Below are positions 45,701 to 55,833 of a stretch of DNA of 64,000 bases, in pieces. The position numbers and the translations under genes were made by a program. This DNA comes from Miscanthus floridulus (taxonomy: Eukaryota > Streptophyta > Magnoliopsida > Poales > Poaceae). The notes below the pieces were generated by a model. The model saw only the letters and a list, made by a program, of their open reading frames with translations. It was not told the origin of the DNA and did not search any database. Every line of letters begins with the position of its first letter. Position 1 is the first letter of the stretch. The stretch is from assembly GCF_019320115.1 (NCBI RefSeq), contig NC_089581.1:15277100-15341099 (forward strand), given 5' to 3'.

Positions 45701-46569
45701 TGGGGGTCAGGTTGCCACCCCTCAGCTTCGCCTCCACCGTCTCCCCCACCCGGCGAAGAATTTCCTCGTCGGAAAGGGCAGAGGAGGACATCCGGATGCC
45801 CTCGTTTGGCTCACCCGACCTCATCTCGAATAGGCGCCGCCGCCGAGCCATCAGTGGTAGCACCCTCTGGCGGTGGAAGGCAGCCACGACCATGGCCGTA
45901 GTAAGGCCACGGCCCCGTAGCCTCTCCAGCCCCTCCAGAAGCGGCTGCAGCTTGGGTGGATCCTCCCTCGGGACGCCGTACTTCCACCTCTCCGTGCAGC
46001 TCCCCACAATCCGCCCAGTGTAGGGGGGAAGTTCGCCGTCGTCATTGCGGAGATAGAACCAACTCGTGTACCATCGATGATTGGATGACACGAGCTGGGC
46101 CGGGATGTAGAGGTGCTGGCGGTCCTGATGCACTTGGAGAGTGTAGCCGCCGGCCCTCACCGCTTTCCTCGTGCCCGATGTGCCCGTCGGTGTAGTGGTA
46201 TGCCCCACCCGGAAGAGATGGAGCCACAACTCCCAATAGGGAGCAATCCCCAAGTACCCCTCGCAGATAGCGACGAAGATGGCCGCCTGCGCGATGGAGT
46301 TGGGGTTGAAGTTGTGGAGCTCCACACCATAGTAGTGCGGGAGCACCCGCATGAACACCGAGGCCGTGCTCGTGAAAGGAGACGAAGCTCACGACATAAC
46401 CGTCGCGAGGCCTCGACTCTGGCTCGCCCGACGGAGCGATCCACTCCAGCCTATTGGGGTCCGTCACCGGACGAAGGAGTCCGCCGTCGATGTGTGACTG
46501 AAGCATCTCCACGGTGACGTCAGATGGATCCCAAGGGTCCGCCTCGATGACAACGATGTCGCCGGCCAT
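42752..46569 (-). pseudogene. Antisense spliced gene of the Tat element (gypsy-type transposon domain plus coiled coil)
   Basis: Starts at the ATG at 46569 (MAGDIVVIEADPWDPSDVT). The first exon carries the 'putative gypsy type transposon' (Transposase_28-like) domain, seen as 'HNFNPNSIAQAAIFVAICEG' and 'YLGIAPYWELWLHLFRV'. A frameshift lies near 46365. Predicted exons by GT-AG sites: 46569-45666, 45580-44983, 44900-43969, 43889-43460, 43388-43273, 43195-42752. Exon 2 encodes a basic 'RRRVKKKRKDAKAAKRTKK' stretch, a possible nuclear signal. Exons 4-6 encode a long coiled coil (heptads in 'VKELEEELTHVASDRDAFRS') and a conserved tail, 'LRGALHTGVKRALAVMTSHY', with a frameshift and a stop in the last exon. 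Related antisense genes are known near the 3' end of Tat elements such as Grande. Function is unknown, possibly regulatory or host-derived. This copy is disrupted. Confidence 0.7.
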
Positions 46570-47036
46570 GAGTGCGGTGGAGGGTTCAAATGCGGTGGTG
46601 AGTTTGTCTCTCTCTCTCCCTGGCTCACCCTTCTCCCTTCTTCTTCCCGGTGCCCGCTGCTCTAGCGACGGCTCAATGGGGGCAGAGCTAACACAGGCAA
46701 GGTAAGGTGGGGAGGGGCGAGGCTCGTTGCGTATTTATGCAGGGTAAAGGCGAAACGGACGGGCGATGAAATCAGGGAAGTTTCCCTCGGATCCAGCGCG
46801 GTTAACCACAATCCGATTTTACCACCCACGTGCCCACCTTTTCCTCATTAATTGCGGGAACAGTTACATCCCATCCGTTGACACCACGTCGCGCCCGACC
46901 GCTGCGGCAGCAGGTGTCGTTCCGTCTCCCCAGAAAACCACCTCAAAAGGCGCGCCAACCGTTGCCGAGCCAATGGGGAAGATATCCCCCCCGCCCTATT
47001 CCTTTCAGATGAAGGAACCGGGCGCTGAGCCTATTA
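46570..47036. other. Antisense-gene promoter region
   Basis: Upstream of the antisense ATG. A TATTTATGC box on the plus strand near 46733 reads GCATAAATA on the minus strand, about 165 bp upstream of the ATG, and could be its TATA element. No other gene is seen. Confidence 0.4.
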
Positions 47037-47783
47037 CGGTCTAGGGGTTCGAAGGCTGGGCCCCCTAGGGTTTCGACAGCCGCCCTAGGGCAACAGAGTC
47101 AGGGACGACTATGGGCGAGCCCACGTATGGCCAAGGCCTGAGCAAACGATCGCTCGGGACGTCCTAAGTCGTGTCCGAGACCGGTAGGGAGGTCTCCGAA
47201 TGGGATCCCACCGTAGGGAGGAACCGAGACACCGGGGCCTAGCAAACGGCCTCGGCACCCACTAGAGAAACCCTCCAGTACTCTTGGAGCGCGTCTCTGG
47301 ACCACTAGCCGTCCTCTAGCGAACGGGGCATGGGCCTCCACTCGGACTTACCCGATAACAGCTCACAGGAAGCGCCACCGCTCGTGCCCACCGAGGGTAG
47401 CCTGGCACATTCCACCCCTCCTTCCGAGCAAAAAGGAAACATGAGGGTCGCACAAAAAGTCAGGGGTACCCCTGATCGCCCTCTTGCTTCGTGCAGAGGC
47501 TCGGGGGCTATCCCTGCGACCTTGCCGAAACCCCGCGACCCGAACTCGCACTTGTGGGCTCGGCAAATACGATAAAAACTCCTCACTCAAAACACGAAAA
47601 AATCCCCTAGAGGAGTAAATCCACTCCTCCAGGGCCTCGGGGGCTACACCCGGTGGGTGCGCTCGCGCGCACCCACCGAAACCTCAAGAAACAAAACACA
47701 ATCCCTACAGGAGCGGCTGTAAGCCAAGTCTCGACAAACCCTCAGGAAGAGTGCTCCCACTCCCCCTAAGGCTCGGGGGCTAC
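47037..47783 (+). repeat. Level-3 3'-UTR segment (right arm of inverted repeat)
   Basis: Reverse complement of 31609-32357, in its normal position between the antisense gene and the 3' LTR. It holds a single subrepeat unit, against four or more on the left. Confidence 0.85.
47769..47783 (+). other. Polypurine tract of the level-3 element
   Basis: AGGCTCGGGGGCTAC directly precedes the LTR start TGTTGGGTACC at 47784. This fixes the LTR boundary and the plus orientation of the right LTR. Confidence 0.8.
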
Positions 47784-49097
47784 TGTTGGGTACCATAAAA
47801 TGGGGTACCCCGAGCGTACACCAAAAGAGTCACTTAAATCCCATCAATAGCGAAGCCAGAAGGTAAGCCATGGGTTCACCACCAGCCCCGTCTGAGCCCA
47901 CCAGCTCTCCGCCTCGCCTTAGGCCTCGCACGAGAGGTCTCGATGCCCTGACGAAATCTCCGCCTCATGCGAGGCCTCTCGCAGGAGGCCTCGGCAAGGA
48001 GCCCAATCTCCGTCTCGCCCAAGTCCCCGTGCGTACAGCCTCGAATGAGACAGCTATTCTCCGTATTGCTCGAGGCTGGCTTGTCAATAACCCATCACTC
48101 TTGCCTCGACCAGTCTTCCCGACAGCATGTCACGTCCTATTAATGTGTCAACCACTCCCGCAATCTCAGCCGGACGACGGCTCGACACCACGGAGTGGCC
48201 GACGGGACAAGGAGTCGCATCAACACCATACCGGCTAAGACAAGGCGCGGCGGGGATTACCGACCACTGTGTTTTGGCGCTGTGCCCACGATCAGCACCG
48301 GCGCTACGCTATGCCCCGTAACACCCGCCCCGAAGACAACGCGGCATGGGAAGTCTGGCCCTGGTCATCATCGCCTCCGAACCAGCGTACTAGATCGACC
48401 GCTCCCTCCGAGCCTCAGCACTCTTCGTCAGGGCCTTGGCCATCTCGAGATTCACGTCTATCGAGACCCCCACCACGGTTCAGCCTTGGCACCAACCGAG
48501 CCTTGACCTCGCGCGTAGTCAACCCACAGCGACCCGCACGCTGACCGCCGCGCCCGCTTCAAGGCAGCCCTGGAGCTCCCATGACGCACAGGATCGGATG
48601 TGACCAGCACGTCGCCCCAGCGCTTCAAGGACGAACCACTCCGACGACCACGCCGCCATAGGAATAGGCTATAGGGCTCGGACACGCCGCCTCCGTTCCC
48701 ACGATGCCGTATAGTTAGCGCACGTACTACCCTTGTCCTCCCTTCAACTATAAAAGGAAAGGACTTGGGCCATTTCTGAAAGGGAGAACACAAGCACACA
48801 CAAAAACAACACCCTGTAACACGTATACTCCCCCACCGCCTGAGAGCAACGTCTCAAGCAGCCCGCTTCACTCCACACCGAGACCTGGGACTAGCTCTCT
48901 CTCTCACCCAGCTTGTAACCCCCTACTACAAGCACTTCAGTGCAAGTAATACAAGATCGATCTCTCAGACTGGATGTAGGGCACCAATTGCCTGAACCAG
49001 TATAAGCCTTGTGTCTCTTTGCATCACCATCCGGGATCAGGAACACACAGTACAAATTTACTAGTTGGTTGAGGACCCCCGGTCCAAAACACCGACA
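47784..49097 (+). repeat. Level-3 right (3') LTR
   Basis: 1314 bp, from TGTTGGGTACC to AACACCGACA. The promoter box CTATAAAAGG is near 48748. It is followed directly by the CTCCC duplication. It differs from the inverted left LTR at roughly a dozen or slightly more positions over the outer 390 bp, by eye. Confidence 0.9.
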
Positions 49098-49102
49098 CTC
49101 CC

Positions 49103-51666
49103 ATTTATACCCACATAATCAGATATCAAAATCATTTGCATCATATTATCATCGTATACCATCATAAATGAACCACAATGAGTAACCAATTATTCTGTGA
49201 GTTTCTCGGGCCGCTCGTGACCGTGAGCACGGCTGTTATAACAGTTTGTAACCCTCTACAGAGGTGGTGCACATTCACCGCGAGTCGTGATTCCCATATG
49301 CCCGGGTTAATTACTCCCATGTCACTGCCAAGATGAGCAGGTAGGGTACACTATGAAGCCATTTCATAGGTTTCTCTAACAAGTTAGGGCCGCTAGGTTT
49401 CCTCGGCAGGCAGATGTAGGAACACCCCTTTCCTATGGCACATATCCATCGCGGCTATACACATAGGAACAGAGGCAGTCCTATACCCAACGTGGCAAGC
49501 CCTTTTTGTGCCATAAAGGTAACCTCTAACCAGCTAGAAAGGTCATATTACTGAGCTAAAGTTAGAGCCATATGACTCTCACGGTTGCACTGTCAGTCCC
49601 AGCTTTTGCCGACAAATAAGTCCTTATGGAGGGCCGGGAGCAACATGATCAAAAGTCATTTGCACCTTCGCCCTATGGATCAGTTGTTATAAGTCATGTT
49701 ATACTTTTAGTTCCATAGAACCATTAACCATCGTATAGATCATGTTTAGTTAGAGCACTAGCAATCTACCCATATGCAATTAACCCATATGAGTCAAGGG
49801 AACATGTCATCAAATGACTAGAATGTCCTTATGGTTATCAAAGTTAGACACATCCACATGAGTAAATGATTAAAGTGAATAGGACATCAAGGTAGGCCCA
49901 TGCTATACTTGTCTTGGTTCACAAACTCTTGCTGGTCCTGCTGGTCGTCGAAGAACTCTTGATCTCCAACGTTCTCCTCACCGTCTGAACACGACCAACA
50001 CGGCAACATACAACATTCCATAGGCATTCATGCAAAGCAAACAATCCTATAGTTAGAATAGTACACCAATAGTATAGAAAACAAGATAAAATGTTTATAG
50101 AAATAATCTACGTCTCGCTACAATCACGTCAACGCGAAGTTCACGAAAATCGAAGCTAAAACGCGAAAGTTATGAATTAAACGGGGTTTCCTATAGCACT
50201 TTATTTAATTAAACCTAACCATGAAATTTAAAAGTTGCAAAATTGATTAACAGTGGTACTAACACATAGATTATGAAATTACGAAGCTAACGCAATTTGA
50301 ACGGGTTAATTCGGAGCTAAAACGAAATTTTTATGAGCAAAAGAAATCTAGTGGCATTTATGTAAATATTGAAAACGTATTTTGGACTAAAATAGCGTAC
50401 TTTACGTTTTCAAAACGAGAAAGCGTACTCTGGAACTGCGCTAGGGATGGCGGGTTCAATTAGGTGAACCTAGGAGGGCTCTTTAGTAAATCTACCCGCG
50501 AAGGGGTATCTTCTAATCCTGGCCGCAGATCTAGAGATGAACGGCTTGGATTGGAGAAGGGAAGAGAGAGAGAGGGAGGTGCCGGTCGGAACAGTGGCTC
50601 GACGGCGGTGCTGCCATGGCCGACGGCAAGAACCTCGCTGCTGCACGGGAAACGAGGCCTAGAAGCCTCGGTTTGCGCATCCGAGAACACCGGGGGATAG
50701 AGGGGGTGAAGGAGACCTCGGCCAGGTCGAGAATGGGGCTGGTGGACGCGTTAGGCGCGGTGGCAGCCATAGCCGGCGGCAAGAAGCTCCATGGCGTACT
50801 TGTCTAATGCCCTAGAGGCCACGGTTCATCAAATTGAAAACACCGAGAGAGAGAGAGGGGGGAACAAGGTGAAGCTCACCGTGACTTCAATCGGGGATGA
50901 ACGCGGCTCGGGGACGGCTGTCCGCGCGGTGAGGCGGACGGCGAAACCCGACGCTGCGGTGCGATGGTTACCTCGGGCACGGGCAACGCGAGAGGGAGAA
51001 AGGAGACAGCAGAGGGAGCGGGGAAGGGCTCGACGCTGTTTTGTAGAGGCCGGGGGCTCGGGAGGATGCGCCCACGACGCGAAGTGGAGCGGCGGTTGCG
51101 GCTTGACCCGTTGGACCGGGCGCTGGGCGAGCGGGAGGTTGGGGGCGGCTCTAACGGGCGGGGCCGGGATGGCAGCGGCTGAGGGCAGCGTAGGGCGCGC
51201 GGCAACGGTTAGGCGCGCAGTGCTGGGTCAGCGCGTTGCTGGGCCGCATGAGCCAGGGCGTGGGCGGCAGTTGCTGGCGATGCTGGGCTGCAGCGGAAGA
51301 AACAGCTCGGCTCGGCTGGGCCGGCCCAAGAAAGTAAGAGGGGGAAGAGCGAGCGGGCCGCGGGGAAGAAAGGGCCTGCGGGCCGAAACTGAGGAAGGGA
51401 GGGAAAGGAATTCCTTTTCTTTTTTTTCAAATACATTTTCCAATTTCATTTTCAAGTTGAATTTGAATTCAATTCAAACTTTAGTCAAATCTAATCATTA
51501 CAAAAACCAATGTGCAGCAGCATGAATGTATCAACATGTTACTAACCTTATATTCGATTTTATTTTCACAAAAAAAATATTTCTTTCCTATATTTCAATG
51601 CTCACATAATAACATAATTAAATCAAATTTTCTTATTTCAAAAGACTGAATTTTTTGGGTGTTACA
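49103..51666 (-). repeat. Level-2 5' LTR, 5' portion
   Basis: Continues the LTR interrupted at 30420. On the minus strand it starts at 51666 with TGTAACACCC. The stretch 50450-51420 is GC-rich and open on both strands, but the translations are low-complexity and match nothing, so I treat it as LTR rather than a gene. No gene is supported here. Confidence 0.8.
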
Positions 51667-51671
51667 GCTGC

Positions 51672-52542
51672 CATACTGGAAACCGGCCCATGGCCTATAC
51701 GCGCGCTGCGCGTTTCCGCGTCCCAGGCCGCAACCTGGGCCTGGGCCGGAATTCTTCTCTCCCGCCTGGGCAATATTCGGTCCGAGCTCTGCGAGTCGTC
51801 GATCATGATCCAACGGTCGTGCGCCAGACTCGGAGGAACAAAACCCCGGCGCCTACCTCCTCCCCCGATCCCTAAACTCATTTTCACCCTTTCCTCCTCT
51901 CTCTTTGCCGTAGAGGCGACAGCGGCGGCGATCACGTTGGCCGTCGGCGCCGGTGAAGAAAAGCGCCGTCGGAGCAGTTTCGGCTACCCTTCCTCTTTCT
52001 TCTTTCTCGCTCCCCTTCTCTTCTATTCTAGCCCCGTAGCCATGGCGAGTAGATCTAGGGGAACAGATACGACTGCTCATGGTGATCGGATAGGCGTGGC
52101 GGCGGCGCCGCGGGGCCCCTCGCTGGCGCACGCGCTCGCCCGAGGCTGAGCGCGCCGCCGCCAAGCGGCCTTGTGGCGACGCCCTTGACTCCCGAGCCCG
52201 ATGCGGAGGCCGCGTGGTGGCTTGACCGACCGGCGTCGACGATTCGGGTGCTCTTCCCGCACAATGTCGGAGCAAGGCCGACGGTGACAACTGCGATAGG
52301 TAAGCCCTGTCCTCTCCGCCCGTCTTCTAGGGTTAGGATTAGGGTTAGGGTTAGGGTTTAACTTGACTGGATTTGTTCGTTCCAATTCATCTTCTTCTAA
52401 ATGCTAAAACTTAGACTATCCCAAAATAGATCCGCGCACCAACCTGGCTCTTCCAAAATGCAGTCACGGCCATCTATCGATAGAATTTATAGGACCTATA
52501 TGTATAGATCTAGTGGGTGAAACTTAACTTAGACAAAGAACT
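51672..52542. other. GC-rich stretch next to the copia 5' LTR, exon-like
   Basis: Probably the leader of the level-1 copia element, read on the minus strand. On the plus strand it resembles a gene start: a pyrimidine-rich leader, an ATG at 52042 (36 codons), and a good splice donor (GATAG|GTAAGC) near 52300. No downstream exon can be linked to it. It could be a captured gene fragment. Confidence 0.4.
52322..52361 (+). repeat. Short telomere-like TTAGGG hexamer run
   Basis: About five consecutive TAGGGT/TAGGAT units ending GGGTTTA. The period is six, whereas grass telomeres normally use the heptamer TTTAGGG. Runs like this also occur as 'telo-box' promoter elements. Confidence 0.6.
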
Positions 52543-52878
52543 TGTCGATGTACCTCCCAAAGCGTAGTTGCGGCCATGGTGCCGCAGCGACGTGGCCTCG
52601 AGTGTCGGAGTAGAGGTAGCTGTGCAGTGAAGGCGCGATCCAGTGACGGCAGCGAAAGCGGTGGCGCTTCCCGTCGCTCACAGCGCGCCCTCTCGATCGG
52701 ACTAGGGTTAGGACGTCGGTGGGGCGCTGGCAGCTACGGTGAATCTCGTATCTCGAGCCTCAACCCTCACCTTCTATTCATAACGCTGCGCGACGAGGGC
52801 CTATTAGCCCGGAGAACAGCTGAGCGTCCCCGGTCAGAGAGTCAAAGATTCGACTCAGTCGTCGGACCGAACCTGGTG
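52543..52878 (-). repeat. Copia 5' LTR, truncated
   Basis: Matches 23953-24306 over its full length except the last ~20 bp on the right. It is the right border of the nest. Confidence 0.65.
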
Positions 52879-53310
52879 CCTCGCCAAGTCGGCAACCCCA
52901 AGTTCCCGGCCGCTGTGGCTTTGCTTTGCTGCCCGTCGTCTGGGCCTGCGAGCCCCTTGCCGCGCTTGCGCTCTTTATTGCGAGATCAAAAGAAAAGCGA
53001 ATCCGATGTGCTTGCGCAGCATAGCAAGCAAACTAGCAAAGCATCCACAGTCCACAGGTCCACGAGCGATGATGATTGATCACCATTCACCACACCCAAC
53101 ACTGTAGCGTGAGCGTAGTGGAGTAGTGTATTGACTACTGGATTATCCACCTGCTTACCACTGTAATATTCTTGCATTCTTTGATGATTGCCTTGTCAGA
53201 CACTCAGACTTGAGATGCATGCAGCCTTGCAGGCGCTACAAGGGATCGGTTCAGGTCAACGAAACCATCATACTATCACGGAGTTCGCCGGATTTGGTGC
53301 TCAACATTGA
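52879..53310. other. Intergenic, no gene seen
   Basis: No family-like coding frame or repeat boundary is recognisable. Confidence 0.4.
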
Positions 53311-53515
53311 GGGCCTGTTTAGTTCCCAAATTTTTTTGTGCAGTATCCATCATATCAAATCTTGCGGCACATGCATGGAGTACTAAATGTAGACGAAAAA
53401 AAACTAATTGCATAGTTGAGTGATAAATCACGAGACGAAACTTTCAAACCTAATTAGTCCATAATTAGACACTAATTCCCAAATACAAACGAAAGTGCTG
53501 CATCTAAACGCGCCC
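53311..53515. mobile_element. Tourist-like MITE
   Basis: GGGCCTGTTTAG and CTAAACGCGCCC inverted ends. The interior is shared with the copies at 23604 and 55845 ('GCGGCACATGCATGGAGTAC'). It is 205 bp. The flanking trinucleotides (TGA / TCA) do not match exactly. Confidence 0.8.
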
Positions 53516-53842
53516 TCAACTCTAAGCTACCAGTAGTACATTACGAGAAGCTGGTAAAACTACAGAAACGACATGGCAGCCACCAGGCAGGAGAAGAATA
53601 TCCATCCGACGCAGAAAACCACAGCGTTGACAGGAAAGCTCCAATCCCGTCACAATTACCAACACAACACAAGCACCGCTTGCTTTAATAATCTTAAAGC
53701 GACCAAAAGCTTTCACTTCTTCACTAAAGCAGCTGTAGTCAACCAGTGATACTAGTACTAACACCTCTATATGTCTGTTTTGTTGCGAGAGCATCTCTCC
53801 CGCACCGACCGGGAATCACGTTCAAGTGACGCCACCCGGTAA

Positions 53843-54176
53843 GGCTATCCGCACTCGTCGATCTTTATTTCCATCTCTAAAAAGAAATATTCTATCTTAG
53901 TCATCGAGATTCTCTACTCTATACTCATTTCTTCTGCACTCGTATTACCTCTATCCCATACTCTATACCCACTATTCCATATTTTATTTCTCTCTATCAC
54001 CTTTCTCTCTCTCCCCTGCTCTCTTTCTCTCTCGCGCAGGCACCTCGGGAGACGCATAGCGGCCGGCAGCGCGGCGGGCCGCTACCGTTGCGTGCCGCAT
54101 GCAGGCGCGCGCTGCGCGCGATAGAGGCGCTGCGCGCCGTTTGCAGGCCTGGTTACCGGCCGCGGTGCGGACAGCC
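53843..54176. mobile_element. Harbinger-like MITE with GC-rich interior, TSD TAA
   Basis: GGCTATCCGCAC pairs with GTGCGGACAGCC. TAA flanks both sides (53840-53842 and 54177-54179). It is 334 bp: the left two thirds are pyrimidine-rich, the right third strongly GC-rich with GCGCGC runs. Confidence 0.8.
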
Positions 54177-54179
54177 TAA

Positions 54180-54719
54180 CCGTCCAGTGCTACTGCTACG
54201 TGCGGCTAGGTGTTCTTTAGCACGGGGGTGGTGTCAGCGATGAAAGTAGGAGAAGCGTTGAGGGAAGAGATGAAAGGGAGAAAGAAAAAGTCCAGGTGAG
54301 AAAAGGCCAAAAAGGAAGCGTAAAACGAAAGGCCTCCCCGTCAAGATTCTACTGCTGATACCGAGATATACTCCACGTACTGCTGCAGTGCGTCTAAAGC
54401 TAGCAGATGAGTGAGGGCAAAGCCAAAGGCGGATACGTGTAGTTTCAAAAAAAAGAAAGAGGGATACGTACGACGGCCCCGGGTTCCAGCCGCCTTTGCG
54501 CCGGAGAGACGGGGCGTTCCGTGGACAAAATCTAGCTCGATTCCTACGTACGTGCGCGCTGGGTGCTGCTACGTGTTCGCACGCGTGCGCGTGGACTTCG
54601 GATCCTCAAAAACAAGCCTTGGATTCGCGGCATTGCCACACTCGCCACTCGGCACGGTTCGAGAGAACTTTCTTGGCATTGGATTCGGCGGCTGCAGTTA
54701 CGGGTACAACCACGACTAC
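54180..54719. other. Intergenic, no gene assigned
   Basis: An open frame at 54411-54731 (106 codons) is interrupted at its end by the next MITE and matches no family I know. I do not call it a gene. Confidence 0.4.
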
Positions 54720-54963
54720 GCCCTTATTTAGTTTCACCTAAACTTCCAAAAAGTTGCTACAGTATCTGTCACATCGAATGTTTGCGGCCCGTGTATGGAG
54801 CATTAAATGTAGACGAAAAGAAAAACTAATTGCACAGTTTGGTGGGAAATTACGAGACGAACGTTTTGAACCTAATTAGTCTATGTTTAAACACTATTTA
54901 CCAAATAAAAACGAACATGCTACGGTAGCCCCAACATCCAAATTCATGGAACTAAACAAGGGC
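54720..54963. mobile_element. Tourist-like MITE, TSD TAC
   Basis: GCCCTTATTTAGTTTC and GGAACTAAACAAGGGC ends, with TAC on both sides (54717-54719 and 54964-54966). It is 244 bp. Confidence 0.85.
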
Positions 54964-54966
54964 TAC

Positions 54967-55618
54967 GTCTACGAGCGTGTGCCTGCGCAGCTCCTCCCTT
55001 GAGCCGGCTGCCTTGCGATACTAGTGCATGCTACTAGTAGAAAGTAGATCGTCATGATGTCAAACGCACTAACCACTGTTGCTGCTCCTGCTGTCGACTG
55101 TCGTGCAATCAGTTTTGTGATGGAATGGAGGAGTGTGTATTCATTCACGTGCGTCCTGGTCCCCCGAGCTCGCGACGATAGCGATCCCCCCCTGACTACA
55201 CCTCACGTCCCCATCCTTTTCCCCGAGTTTCCTCCCTGTGCATGACGACGAGCAACATTTCCCGGCACTTTCTGCGCGCCGGCAGCTGACGAGAAGTGTC
55301 GTTCGTTGCCCCCGCTCCGCAACACAACAAAAATGTCGGCACCGCAAGAAGCTCTCTCTATCCCTGCAGTGGTTTCAGCCTTGCCACACAGGCATTCATG
55401 GCTACCAACCGTCGTCCTCGGCGCCTCCCTCCAGGCCGAGCGCGGGTTAATGCCAGCGGGAGTCGGAGTGAATGCACGGCGAGGCGAGGCAGACCTCGGT
55501 TTCACGGGCTGACGGCGTCGGCGTCGGCATAGGATGATAGGAGTAATGGGAGAACAGGACAGGAATACACGCACACGAAAGTTTGATTTCACGGGCTGAC
55601 GGCGTCGGCGTCGGCATA
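54967..55618. other. Intergenic, no gene assigned
   Basis: Open frames overlap on both strands at 55203-55592, without family similarity. A 36-bp block (TTTCACGGGCTGACGGCGTC...) is repeated at about 55499 and 55588. Confidence 0.4.
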
Positions 55619-55830
55619 GGATGATCGGCGTCGGCTACAGTAGATTTTCGTTTTTATTTGATAATAATTGTCTAAACATTGACTAATTAGGCTCAAAACG
55701 TTCGTCTCGTAAAGTACAACCAAACTGTGCAATTAGTTTTTGATTTGGTCAACATTTAGTACTCCATGCATGTACCGCAAGTTTGATGTGACAGGAAATC
55801 TTCTTTTTGCATAGTGCCGAAATTTGGATT
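55619..55830. mobile_element. Partial Tourist-like MITE
   Basis: Carries the family interior in reverse orientation ('CTAATTAGGCTCAAAACG', 'AGTACTCCATGCATGTACCG'). The ends are decayed, and it abuts the next nested pair. Confidence 0.6.
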
Positions 55831-55833
55831 TTA

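Larger units (their letters stand above)
30421..49097 (+). mobile_element. Level 3 of the nest: Tat-lineage Ty3/gypsy element with inverted terminal LTRs
   Basis: 18677 bp, or 16263 bp without the nested solo LTR and its TSD copy. A perfect CTCCC duplication flanks it (30416-30420 and 49098-49102). The right end is a normal plus-strand 3' LTR preceded by a purine tract. The left end is not a plus-strand 5' LTR: it is the same LTR inverted, followed by inverted 3'-UTR sequence up to about 33283, where a normal leader (GTGCACGCCAGGTAGGGG) begins abruptly. No plus-strand 5' LTR or primer-binding site is present. Inside are a sense gag-pol relic and an antisense multi-exon gene. The lineage call rests on the pol type, the antisense gene and the subrepeats in the 3' UTR. 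The structure is seen directly; how it arose is inference. Confidence 0.85.
28204..51666 (-). mobile_element. Level 2 of the nest: pol-less LTR retrotransposon
   Basis: On the minus strand the 5' LTR runs from 51666 (TGTAACACCC...) to 29982 (...GGGTGTGACA), interrupted by the level-3 gypsy element. It is followed by a tRNA-iMet primer-binding site, a gag-like open region and the 3' part of the other LTR (28204-28665). A perfect GCTGC duplication flanks the whole (28199-28203 and 51667-51671). The rebuilt LTR length is about 3.0 kb. No reverse transcriptase or integrase is present: either the family is non-autonomous (LARD or TR-GAG type), or a deletion removed pol and the U3 part of the 3' LTR, ending at about 28665. 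Confidence 0.85.
23953..52878 (-). mobile_element. Level 1 of the nest: old copia retrotransposon
   Basis: Related LTR sequences at 23953-24306 and 52543-52878 bracket a minus-strand copia reverse transcriptase (about 24500-26230) and a long AT-rich leader (26600-28198). The left LTR begins (minus strand) TGTTAGATTGATCTCC directly after a purine tract AAGAGGAAGAA, the expected 3' LTR junction. The right LTR copy has lost its last ~20 bp, and no primer-binding site is recognisable beside it. By eye the two LTRs differ at well over a tenth of positions, so this is the oldest layer. All other nest layers lie inside it, at a GCTGC target within its leader. Confidence 0.65.

Noticed and set aside
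45211..46023. 270-codon plus-strand open frame
   Set aside because: A shadow of the antisense gene exons on the minus strand, whose frame carries the recognisable domain.
50791..51525. 244-codon open frame
   Set aside because: It lies inside the 5' LTR of the level-2 element, is Gly/Arg-rich, and stays open on the opposite strand too. This is a composition effect.
52042..52149. Short coding exon starting MASRSRGTDTTAHGD
   Set aside because: Only 36 codons before a stop, with no linked downstream exon. It probably belongs to the copia leader or a captured fragment.
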